Positions 1 through 6,586 of a stretch of DNA of 13,964 bases are shown here, one piece after another (within the stretch, counting starts at the first letter, position 1; each line of letters begins with the position of its first letter). The notes under the pieces are model-generated. The model saw only the letters and a list, made by a program, of their open reading frames with translations. It was not told the origin of the DNA and did not search any database. The stretch lies in the NCBI GenBank assembly GCA_016763235.1, contig JAESUE010000195.1:1-13964 (forward strand). Direction: 5' to 3'. The position numbers were made by a program, and so were the translations under genes. This DNA comes from Pseudomonadales bacterium. GTDB lineage: Bacteria; Pseudomonadota; Gammaproteobacteria; Pseudomonadales; UBA3067.

Positions 1-4
1 AGGC

Positions 5-490
5 TCAAGGAAGCTTAAGAGCATCTGGAGATATAATCACACCATTGTTATCTGCATAAATAAAGTGCCCAGGTTTAAACGTAACACCGCCAAAAGTGAT
101 GTTTATGTTCAGGTCTCCCCTTCCTTTGCGTACACTTTTTATGGGAATGCTATTAAGCGCCTGCACGCCAAGGTTTAGGCTCGCAATCGCATCCACGTCA
201 CGGATACAGCCATAGATTACAAAACCTGCCCAGCCGTTTTCATATGCCTTTTCAGCAATCAAGTCACCGAGCAAAGCGCAGCGTGTTGAGCCACCACCAT
301 CCACCACCATCACCCGACCATTACCCGCTTCACTCGCTTGTTCTTTGACAACAGAGTTATCTTCAAAGCATTTAACTGTAACGATTTCACCATGAAATGC
401 TTTATGCCCCCCATAATTTCTAAGCATGGGGCTAAGCACGGAAATAATCTCTGGGTTTTCATCACATAAATCGGGTGTTACAAAGTTCAC
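5..490 (-). CDS. rraA: RraA family protein (ribonuclease activity regulator / class II aldolase-like)
   Basis: The 161-residue product matches E. coli RraA in length and along its whole sequence (for example VTVKCFEDN near residues 38-45, VVDGGGS 62-68, NFGG/TFGGVTF 132-138, YADN 145-148). E. coli RraA is a cytoplasmic trimer that binds RNase E and inhibits its activity; relatives of the same fold are HMG/oxaloacetate aldolases. Unlike E. coli RraA, this protein keeps an Asp76-X20-Arg97-Asp98 arrangement, the metal/substrate signature of the aldolase branch, so catalytic activity is possible. The start is GTG, chosen because AGGAGA lies directly upstream (491-500, read on minus) and the N-terminus then aligns with RraA. 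It is divergent from the NTF2-like gene across 178 bp. Family call is firm; whether it acts on RNase E, as an enzyme, or both is not shown. Confidence 0.9.
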   Translation of the reverse strand: MNFVTPDLCDENPEIISVLSPMLRNYGGHKAFHGEIVTVKCFEDNSVVKEQASEAGNGRVMVVDGGGSTRCALLGDLIAEKAYENGWAGFVIYGCIRDVDAIASLNLGVQALNSIPIKSVRKGRGDLNINITFGGVTFKPGHFIYADNNGVIISPDALKLP

Positions 491-608
491 AATCTCTCCT
501 TATCTGTAGCAGGGTCAGTAATGCAAAGGATTATCGCATAATGGCTGTTATCCCACACGCGTAAAACAATCTTGCCACGGGCGGGTTGTTAGCCTAGGTT
601 TATCACAT

Positions 609-630
609 GTGAAACGGTAACTACTCAACG
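609..630 (+). repeat. Left inverted-repeat copy (core GTAACTACTCA at 617-627)
   Basis: This 22-nt stretch matches the reverse complement of 2191-2212 at 18 of 22 positions without gaps, including the 11-nt core GTAACTACTCA. It overlaps the palindrome TCACATGTGA (603-612); TCACATGT recurs at 2143-2150 next to another copy of the core. It sits just upstream of the NTF2-like gene and forms the left boundary of a 1.6-kb segment. Confidence 0.6.
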
Positions 631-668
631 AAAGAGATCCACTTCGAAAACAAAAGCAGGGTATTCTT

Positions 669-1055
669 ATGGAACACGAAGAACAGTCGGATTACAGCGA
701 CTATCCCGCTCTGGTTAGAAGCATCGAGAACTATTTTCAAGGCCTTTACCACAGCGACACAAAAAAGCTGAAAGCCCTTTTTGACCCCCACGCCTCTATT
801 GTTGGCTTTTACGAAGGAGAGCATATTCGCCATAGCCTGGCCAAATACCTTCAATTTGTAAGTAATGTATCCGCGCCCAGCCAAATTGGTGAAGACTACG
901 ATATGGAAATCATTTCAATTAATCAAAAGGGGCCTATTGCCACTGCCAGAGTCCGCTTTCTCTATGAAGCCCTGTTTCACACAGAATTCCTCTCCTTTAC
1001 CAAAACCAACGGTCAGTGGCTAATCGTTCAGAAACTTTTTTGCCATGATGATTAA
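669..1055 (+). CDS. NTF2-like (SnoaL-fold) protein, putative lumazine-binding family
   Basis: A 128-residue cytoplasmic protein with no signal peptide or membrane segment. It has the layout of small cone-shaped NTF2-like proteins of the putative lumazine-binding type: N-terminal helices with a conserved YFQGLYHSD segment (22-30), a central FDPHASIVGFYEGE stretch (38-51), and a C-terminal strand pair ending TKTNGQWLIVQKLFCHDD (111-128). Members of this fold bind or isomerise small molecules, or simply dimerise; ligand and reaction cannot be read from sequence. The start has a weak AGCAGG upstream. It precedes a methyltransferase on the same strand by 217 bp, too far to assume tight coupling, but both lie between the same pair of inverted repeats. 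A role as accessory or binding partner to the methyltransferase is only inference. Confidence 0.75.
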   Translation: MEHEEQSDYSDYPALVRSIENYFQGLYHSDTKKLKALFDPHASIVGFYEGEHIRHSLAKYLQFVSNVSAPSQIGEDYDMEIISINQKGPIATARVRFLYEALFHTEFLSFTKTNGQWLIVQKLFCHDD

Positions 1056-1175
1056 GCCAAATCCTGTCGTGTACCACTGAGACACCCTCCAGCAAACAGC
1101 TACCTCGCAGCACCTTTAAAAAAGCACAAAAGAATAGCATCGATTTTAAGGGTAGCAAGATGCAAAACAATTCAA

Positions 1176-1272
1176 AATACTTTCACCTTTGTGCTAACAT
1201 TCCCCCCCCTAATAGGCACAGAAAAAGTGCTGCAGAAAAAAATAAAAAGCCACTATCAGGAATACTTTCACC
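1176..1272 (+). repeat. Two 12-nt direct repeats (AATACTTTCACC) and an 8-C run before the methyltransferase
   Basis: AATACTTTCACC occurs at 1176-1187 and again at 1261-1272, where its last base abuts the methyltransferase ATG. The copies start 85 bp apart. A run of eight C (1202-1209) lies between them. The second copy spans the region between a weak AGGA and the start codon, so a protein or RNA binding there could affect initiation; this is inferred. Confidence 0.5.
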
Positions 1273-2112
1273 ATGACAGAGCAGGAAATCATCAAATATT
1301 ACGAAGACTGTGACATTGATTACCGCCTTGTCTGGCAAACCGGCAATAACTTCTCTCTTCATTATGGCTATTACGACGCAGACCACACTCGCCACAAGAC
1401 AGCGGTGCTGAACATGAACCGGATTCTTGCACAAAAAGCGGGAATTAAAGACGGAGATAAAATTCTTGATGCGGGCTGTGGTATCGGTGGAAGTTGCTTA
1501 TGGCTGGCAAATCACTATGACGTCGAGTGTACTGGAATAAATATCTGCGAATTCCAGCTAAAAAAAGCGCGTAAGCTATCAAAAGAAAGAAACCTGGATT
1601 CTCGTGTCAACTACCAGGTGCGAAGCTTTCTCGAAACGGGCTTCGAAGACAACACGTTTGATGTCGTCTGGGGAATGGAAAGTGTCTGTTACGCTGAAAA
1701 CAAAAAAGAATTTCTAGAAGAAGCTTATCGAATTTTAAAACCGGGAGGCCGAGTCGCTGTGGCGGATGGCTTTCTGAATGACATTACGCCAGAAAAGCGT
1801 TACGAAGGCATGCTGCATGATTGGCTGGATGGGTGGGCGGTACCTCATCTTTGGGGGCAAGAACGATTCAAAAAAGATCTCGCAGATGTAGGATTTAAAA
1901 ATATCGATTTTACTGACGCCTCTAAAAATGTTGTTCCCTCGTCACATCGAATGTGGGCAGTATCCCAGCTTGCCAAGCGTGTCATCGGCATTGCAGAGTT
2001 TCTAAGAATTCGAAACAAGGTACAGAATAAAAATGTAACGGCTGCCGAACTGCAATACCCCTTGCTTATGTCCGATGCGTGGCGCTATGGGATTTTTGTT
2101 GCCGAGAAATAA
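1273..2112 (+). CDS. SAM-dependent methyltransferase, tocopherol/sterol-methyltransferase-like
   Basis: A 279-residue class I methyltransferase. The SAM-binding motif I is ILDAGCGIGG (64-73), followed by an acidic/aromatic strand (CTGIN, 86-90), motif II FDVVWGMESVCY (129-140) and motif III RILKPGGRVAVAD (153-165). The N-terminal LHYGYYD (29-35), the GMES block and the C-terminal half (WAVPHLWGQ 188-196; PLLMSDAWRYGIF 263-275) resemble gamma-tocopherol C-methyltransferases and sterol C24-methyltransferases more than UbiE, suggesting a hydrophobic or amphipathic small-molecule acceptor. Bacteria of this type are not expected to make tocopherol, so the substrate is unknown. The start is supported by AGGA about 11 nt upstream (weak) and by the family alignment. 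It is in the same orientation as the NTF2-like gene, and both are bracketed by inverted repeats. Confidence 0.85.
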   Translation: MTEQEIIKYYEDCDIDYRLVWQTGNNFSLHYGYYDADHTRHKTAVLNMNRILAQKAGIKDGDKILDAGCGIGGSCLWLANHYDVECTGINICEFQLKKARKLSKERNLDSRVNYQVRSFLETGFEDNTFDVVWGMESVCYAENKKEFLEEAYRILKPGGRVAVADGFLNDITPEKRYEGMLHDWLDGWAVPHLWGQERFKKDLADVGFKNIDFTDASKNVVPSSHRMWAVSQLAKRVIGIAEFLRIRNKVQNKNVTAAELQYPLLMSDAWRYGIFVAEK

Positions 2113-2148
2113 CCAAGCCTGAAGGTATATTCCCGTAATTGTTCACAT

Positions 2149-2204
2149 GTAACTACTCAGCTCACGCTCAAATTCGTGCGTAACAGCGTTCGCTGAGTAG
2201 TTAC
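2149..2204. repeat. 56-nt stem-loop with perfect 13-bp stem, part of the GTAACTACTCA repeat family
   Basis: GTAACTACTCAGC (2149-2161) pairs perfectly with GCTGAGTAGTTAC (2192-2204) around a 30-nt loop; the loop holds a small CACG/CGTG hairpin (2163-2178). The left arm shares TCACATGT plus the core with the copy at 603-627, and the right arm extends to 2212 as the inverted partner of 609-630. The structure could terminate the methyltransferase transcript, but no U-run follows. It looks more like an extragenic palindromic or miniature mobile repeat; no family is recognised. Confidence 0.65.
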
Positions 2205-2212
2205 GTTTACAC
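2191..2212 (-). repeat. Right inverted-repeat copy matching 609-630
   Basis: Read on the minus strand, this segment matches 609-630 at 18 of 22 positions. Together the two mark the ends of a 1.6-kb segment holding the NTF2-like and methyltransferase genes. There is no transposase or visible target-site duplication, so mobility is unproven. Confidence 0.6.
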
Positions 2213-2237
2213 TAAGTTAAAACCTGAGAAAAAAGGC

Positions 2238-2255
2238 AGAAAATGATCATTTTCT
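2238..2255. repeat. 18-bp perfect palindrome AGAAAATGATCATTTTCT
   Basis: Both halves are exact reverse complements with no spacer. Such symmetry suits a dimeric DNA-binding protein, but it lies between two convergent genes, not at a promoter. Its AT-rich hairpin form would be a poor terminator. Confidence 0.5.
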
Positions 2256-2579
2256 AGCGTTATTACGTGCAAATTTAAGCACAAGATAAATAGCTACTTT
2301 TCATTATCTATGATAATCGGCACCTATATTCACCACTGCAAAAATTCAGTATAAATACTGGAGCTAGTTTATTTCTACTACTACTGCCGCTGCTGAAGCC
2401 TAATAAAGATATAATAAGAAGCTAAAAGTCATCAATACCGCTTGCTGGAAACCTCTGGTCTACCCCCCTCCCGTAGCTATTCAACTCACTATCCATCACT
2501 GCATAAATCATCTATTTTATCTTAACCGAGCTAATATAAAAAATATCTTCCGACAGATTTTTCTTGGTTCAAATAACGC

Positions 2580-2609
2580 AAAAAGGCACCCTTCGCTAAA
2601 AAGAGTGCC
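2580..2609 (-). terminator. Rho-independent terminator of the RND transporter gene
   Basis: On the minus strand, 31 bp beyond the stop codon, GGCAC (2609-2605) pairs with GTGCC (2589-2585). The stem continues after one mismatch with three more pairs, and is followed by five U (2584-2580). Stem plus U-tract in the correct orientation makes this a good intrinsic terminator. Confidence 0.75.
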
Positions 2610-2640
2610 CTCTTAAATGCTTGGCTTTAGCTTGTTATAC

Positions 2641-5052
2641 CTAAGTAAGCACCTTTGATTTATCCATTACCACTTCTACAGAACCTGCTCCTGCCGCCAC
2701 ATCAATATCAACTTCCTTTTCCGCAAATTGGTTTTGCGTTAAATTTTTTGCGGCTATTTTAGCTTCGCGCTTCTTATCTATCAGCATCAATACCGGTGGT
2801 AATAAAGAAAAATCAAGGATCAAAGCGACACCTAAAATAGATGACAACATATACGCGGTGGTTTGGTTCGGTACAAAACTCGACCCCAACATCACCAGTT
2901 GGCCGGAAATAATCGCAACGGACGTTACCAACAGAGCGGCTCCTGCAGTCGAAAATGCATAATACACGGCTTCTTCAGATGTTTTTCCGCATTTTCGCGC
3001 TTTAATATACTTGGTAAGAAAGTGGACGGTATCATCGACCACTAAGCCAAGGCTGATACTAAAACACATCGCAGCAGCCTGATTAACTTCTCCTACCAAA
3101 ATCCCCCAGAATCCATATACGACAGCTGCGGGAAAAACATTTGGTACCAAACTAATCACACCGTACTTTATGGAGTTAAGCCCAAGTAGGATAATCAAGG
3201 TGATAATAAATAACGCTATACTAGAGCCTGTAAGCATGTCCATCACGATAATCTGGCCAATATTAGCGAACATCAGAGAGCGGCTACCGCCACCTGTGTA
3301 ATCGTATTCCGGCGCATTATCTTCCCACCACTGCTGAGCGGATTGGTTTATGGCGGTTAGGCTTTTATTTGGCACAGTGTTAAGAGAAATCATCACCCTG
3401 ATAGCGGATCTCTCTGAATTCACGTCGCGAGTTAAATCATTGCCAGCGGGCAACGACATTTCATAAAGCAACAAATACTGCGATGCAAGCTCCCTAGATT
3501 CGGGAACAACTTTGTATGCATCGTCATCATTATGCATCGCTTTATTCAAGTTCATCATAATATCGGCATATGAAAATACGTGAGCTACGTGCTCTTGTTT
3601 GCGAAGCCATTCTGAAAAATCATCGGCTTTCTGCAAAAACTCCGGTTCGTTAGCACCCCCTGGGTCTTTAGAGTCGAGGGAGAATAAAATATATTGAAAC
3701 CCAGACAGGTGTTCATTGGCAAACGTGACCGCCGTAGAAAGTGGGGTAGATTCATCAAAATATTCAATGATATTGTCATTCAGTTCATTCTGAGGAATGA
3801 ATGCGCATATCAAAGGAATGATGATTGCGCTGCCCCACAAAAGAGGTTTCTGAAACTTGATCACCACTCGCGCCCAAGCTTCCATAAAAGGTGTCAGCTG
3901 CAAGGGTTTTTCTGTTGGCTCCATGGGAACTAATAGAACCATTCCCGGCAGGTAAGTAAGAGTGTATAAAAATGCGCACAAAACACCGATTGCGGTGATA
4001 TTTCCAAAGTCATGAAAGGCTGGAGATTCACTAAAGTTCATGCCCAGAAAACCCACTGCCGTGGTGACACTGGTGAGTAAAATCGGAAGCATATTCGATT
4101 CCAAGCTTATTTTCATGGCCTCTTCTTTCGTCCTGCCTTCCCGAAAGGCGACAATATATTGCGTTAACACATGAACGCTATCAGCCATTGCCAATATAAG
4201 CACCATGATCGGCGCCATCATAGAAGTCGGCGTCAGGCTAAACCCTAACCACCCAACAACGCCCATGGTCAACACATTAGCAGTGATAATAATGAAGACG
4301 GTACCTAGAACCGATGTACCTGAACGCAGTAAAAAACCCAAAGTAAAAAAAGAAACGAGCACTGTGATTGGCATCAAGACACTGAGGTCATCCTTCACCA
4401 CATCAACCATTGAAGCCTCTAATGATGGCCCCCCCATAAAGTGGACTTCCATGCCAGGGTTTTGCGTCTCTAAATCGGTTTTAACCCCGTTCAAATACTC
4501 AACCATTTCCATCACGGAGGGTAATCTTTTAACCGGGTCTGTCGGTAGTGCGAGTGTGATAATGAGCGAAGTGACATTTTCAGCCTCTGATACAAGGCCT
4601 TTCTTTAAATAAGCATCTTGTTTCGCATATTCGCTAATGGAACGTACATCTTCCTCAGTAAGGTTGCTAGCTTCTTCAACCAATGGTTCAACTGTAAAAA
4701 CGTCATCAACTGACGATGAGCGTTGGTAGTTACTGACAGAGTCAATACGAATAGAAAAAGGTGTTTTCCATAAAGTGTTCGTTAGCTCCTGAACAATAAT
4801 CAGAGTATCTTTACTAAATATCTTGTTATTACTGGGTTTAATAAGGAAAACGACATTATCAGCCTGTAAATATTCAGCTTCAATGGCATCAAGGGTCATT
4901 AAGTCACGGTTTTCCTCACCAAACATATGCCTAAAATCACCATTAAAGCCGATTTTAGCAATTCCAAATCCAGCGAAGATCATAATCAAGGTACTAAAAA
5001 TCAGCATCAGTTTTCGATTAACAACCAGCCAGTTAGCAATGGATTTATTCAT
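2641..5052 (-). CDS. RND-superfamily exporter (MMPL/sterol-sensing-domain-like)
   Basis: An 803-residue inner-membrane protein with the duplicated RND plan: TM1 (about 14-33), a large periplasmic domain (34-222), TM2-6 (about 223-375), TM7 (about 403-419), a second periplasmic domain (420-600) and TM8-12 (about 601-757), then a charged cytoplasmic tail of about 45 residues. Proton-relay acidic residues appear in TM4 (ADSVH, Asp291) and TM10 (VVDDTVH, Asp673/674), so it is likely proton-driven. It is shorter than the tripartite AcrB-type pumps (about 1,000 residues) and has no adaptor or TolC gene beside it, which fits the stand-alone MMPL/HpnN-like exporters that move lipids or other hydrophobic molecules. 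The substrate is unknown. The ATG is preceded by AGGG about 7 nt upstream. It has its own terminator and appears monocistronic, divergent from cysE across 654 bp. Confidence 0.88.
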   Translation of the reverse strand: MNKSIANWLVVNRKLMLIFSTLIMIFAGFGIAKIGFNGDFRHMFGEENRDLMTLDAIEAEYLQADNVVFLIKPSNNKIFSKDTLIIVQELTNTLWKTPFSIRIDSVSNYQRSSSVDDVFTVEPLVEEASNLTEEDVRSISEYAKQDAYLKKGLVSEAENVTSLIITLALPTDPVKRLPSVMEMVEYLNGVKTDLETQNPGMEVHFMGGPSLEASMVDVVKDDLSVLMPITVLVSFFTLGFLLRSGTSVLGTVFIIITANVLTMGVVGWLGFSLTPTSMMAPIMVLILAMADSVHVLTQYIVAFREGRTKEEAMKISLESNMLPILLTSVTTAVGFLGMNFSESPAFHDFGNITAIGVLCAFLYTLTYLPGMVLLVPMEPTEKPLQLTPFMEAWARVVIKFQKPLLWGSAIIIPLICAFIPQNELNDNIIEYFDESTPLSTAVTFANEHLSGFQYILFSLDSKDPGGANEPEFLQKADDFSEWLRKQEHVAHVFSYADIMMNLNKAMHNDDDAYKVVPESRELASQYLLLYEMSLPAGNDLTRDVNSERSAIRVMISLNTVPNKSLTAINQSAQQWWEDNAPEYDYTGGGSRSLMFANIGQIIVMDMLTGSSIALFIITLIILLGLNSIKYGVISLVPNVFPAAVVYGFWGILVGEVNQAAAMCFSISLGLVVDDTVHFLTKYIKARKCGKTSEEAVYYAFSTAGAALLVTSVAIISGQLVMLGSSFVPNQTTAYMLSSILGVALILDFSLLPPVLMLIDKKREAKIAAKNLTQNQFAEKEVDIDVAAGAGSVEVVMDKSKVLT

Positions 5053-5706
5053 AAAATTCCCTAATTACAATCCTATATAATCATTAAAAACTTAAAGAGT
5101 TAGGCAATGAAGCAAGCCTTGGGGGAGTATGATATTATTTGCATCCAGCCTCTTTAACTTATTATTAAGGTTTATAGAAGCACGAAGAATCGGCATCATA
5201 GCGAATCATGCATCGCTTCTCCAGCTTTATTAAAACGTATGTTTGAATTTTTAAGCCAATTCAAGAGCGATGTCTAACCTGCATAAGAAGTCGTAAGCAA
5301 GGATATAGATTCTCAGCATAAAATTAAATGTATATTCACGCACCTAATCCTTGATTAATTGACGCCAATCGACATTGAAATGCATTTCCTGATAAACCCA
5401 CTAACATGGTTTCCCAGTTCATCTAGCAAGCTAGCTATAGTGCTCATACCTCTCCTGCTTCCTCTCGCCCAATAAAACAAGCATCGGATATTCTGATTGC
5501 TACCAACCAGTCAATCATGTAAAAGAACTAATTTGTTGCGGATGGGCTTACGCCAACACAGCTTGATCAAATATGAGAGTCAGTATCTATTTATCGGTAA
5601 CCATATTGTTCTCATGACCCTAGGAATTATATACTGCGAAACACAAGACCACTAAGACCCTTCTCTATGTGGTCGAGATCAATTTTGTGAACTAAGGAAA
5701 ACTAGA
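5053..5706. other. 654-bp intergenic region between divergent RND and cysE genes
   Basis: This should hold the promoters of both flanking genes. A sigma-70-like promoter for cysE is visible near its right end (5606-5635) and a small hairpin follows it. I see no RNA gene, recognisable riboswitch or convincing small protein in the rest. A 31-codon hydrophobic frame at 5380-5475 lacks a ribosome-binding site. Confidence 0.6.
5606..5635 (+). promoter_or_regulatory. Candidate sigma-70 promoter of cysE
   Basis: TTGTTC (5606-5611) is followed after 18 bp by TATACT (5630-5635), or after 16 bp by TATATA. Transcription would start near 5642, giving a leader of about 65 nt. That leader contains a 6-bp hairpin, GACCAC (5647-5652) with GTGGTC (5669-5674), and AAGGA (5694-5698) eight bases before the cysE ATG. 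Confidence 0.5.
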
Positions 5707-6516
5707 ATGTCTGTGCGCGAGTTAAATAATGATCCCTTGTGGAGGCTGATTCGAGAAGAAGCTGTCACTCTTATAGATGAGGAGCCCTTCCTCGCCAGTT
5801 ACTTCTATTCAACAATCCTTAATCACGATACGATCGAAGCGGCGATTAGCTTTCACCTTTCGAACAAGCTCGATAGCCCAACGATGCCGGCAATTTTAAT
5901 TAGAGAAATTATTGAGCAGGCCCTCACTAATGACCCTCAGATTACGCAATCTATTCGCAATGATATAAGAGCCGTTAAGGAACGAGATCCAGTATGCCGT
6001 AAGGTATCAACGCCCTTTCTTTACTTCAAAGGTTTGCATGCATTACAAGGCTACAGAATCGCGCACTGGCTTTGGCACCAAGGGCGGGAGTCTTTGGCGC
6101 TGTTTTTTCAGAACCAGATTTCAGTAGTTTTTAGTATCGACATACACCCCGCTGCAGAAATTGGCTCAGGCATTATGCTCGATCATGCAACCGGTATCGT
6201 TATCGGTGAAACTGCCGTCGTAGAAGACGATGTTTCTATATTACAATCTGTTACCTTGGGGGGCACAGGGAAAGACATCGGCGACCGGCATCCAAAAATA
6301 AAGAAAGGTGTGTTAGTGGCGGCGGGGGCGAAAATCCTGGGTAATGTGGTTATCGGAGAAGGCGTAAAAGTAGGTGCTGGAAGCGTCGTACTAAACGATG
6401 TCCCACCTCATGTCACTGTCGTAGGGGTGCCCGCAAAAATTGTTGGCACACCAAATGCTGAGCAGCCGGCTTTGAATATGTGCCAGTCATTCTCTGAGAA
6501 CGAAGATGACTCTTGA
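5707..6516 (+). CDS. cysE: Serine O-acetyltransferase
   Basis: CysE transfers acetyl from acetyl-CoA to L-serine, giving O-acetylserine for cysteine synthesis. The 269 residues match E. coli CysE (273) throughout: an N-terminal helical domain (about 1-140) that packs trimers into a hexamer, then a left-handed beta-helix of hexapeptide repeats (about 141-245). Active-site residues are present: Asp145 in DIHP, His160 in LDHATG, His195 in DRHPK, and the GGTGK loop (185-189). The C-terminus is acidic, ending ENEDDS, and lacks the terminal Ile that E. coli CysE inserts into the CysK active site, so classical cysteine synthase complex formation is doubtful. The start has AAGGA at ideal spacing. serA follows 70 bp downstream on the same strand, suggesting co-transcription of serine and cysteine steps. 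Feedback inhibition by cysteine is expected from the family. Confidence 0.95.
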   Translation: MSVRELNNDPLWRLIREEAVTLIDEEPFLASYFYSTILNHDTIEAAISFHLSNKLDSPTMPAILIREIIEQALTNDPQITQSIRNDIRAVKERDPVCRKVSTPFLYFKGLHALQGYRIAHWLWHQGRESLALFFQNQISVVFSIDIHPAAEIGSGIMLDHATGIVIGETAVVEDDVSILQSVTLGGTGKDIGDRHPKIKKGVLVAAGAKILGNVVIGEGVKVGAGSVVLNDVPPHVTVVGVPAKIVGTPNAEQPALNMCQSFSENEDDS

Positions 6517-6518
6517 GC

Positions 6519-6546
6519 CCACTTTTTAGTGGTATTTGTAACAAAT
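6519..6546 (+). promoter_or_regulatory. Small hairpin and palindrome between cysE and serA
   Basis: CCACT-TTTT-AGTGG (6519-6532) starts three bases after the cysE stop, and ATTTGT-A-ACAAAT (6534-6546) follows immediately. The stem is short and the U-run sits in the loop, so it is at best a weak or partial terminator; it could also limit 3' decay. Read-through into serA remains likely. Confidence 0.35.
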
Positions 6547-6586
6547 TACCCCCTATAACTTCTGGTTTATCAAGGTAGTATGAAGC

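Larger units (their letters stand above)
2113..2640. other. 528-bp intergenic region between convergent methyltransferase and RND genes
   Basis: No credible coding sequence is present; the longest ATG-started frames seen are about 14 codons. It contains a 56-nt stem-loop (2149-2204), an 18-bp perfect palindrome (2238-2255), a long AT-rich stretch with no recognised content (about 2260-2575) and the terminator of the RND gene (2580-2609). Confidence 0.7.

Noticed and set aside
4205..4612. 135-codon plus-strand frame inside the RND gene
   Set aside because: It is the opposite-strand shadow of a well-supported transporter and shows no domain of its own.
5380..5475. 31-codon hydrophobic frame (starts MHFLINPLTW) upstream of cysE
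   Set aside because: It resembles a small membrane peptide but has no ribosome-binding site and no supporting context; such short frames arise by chance.
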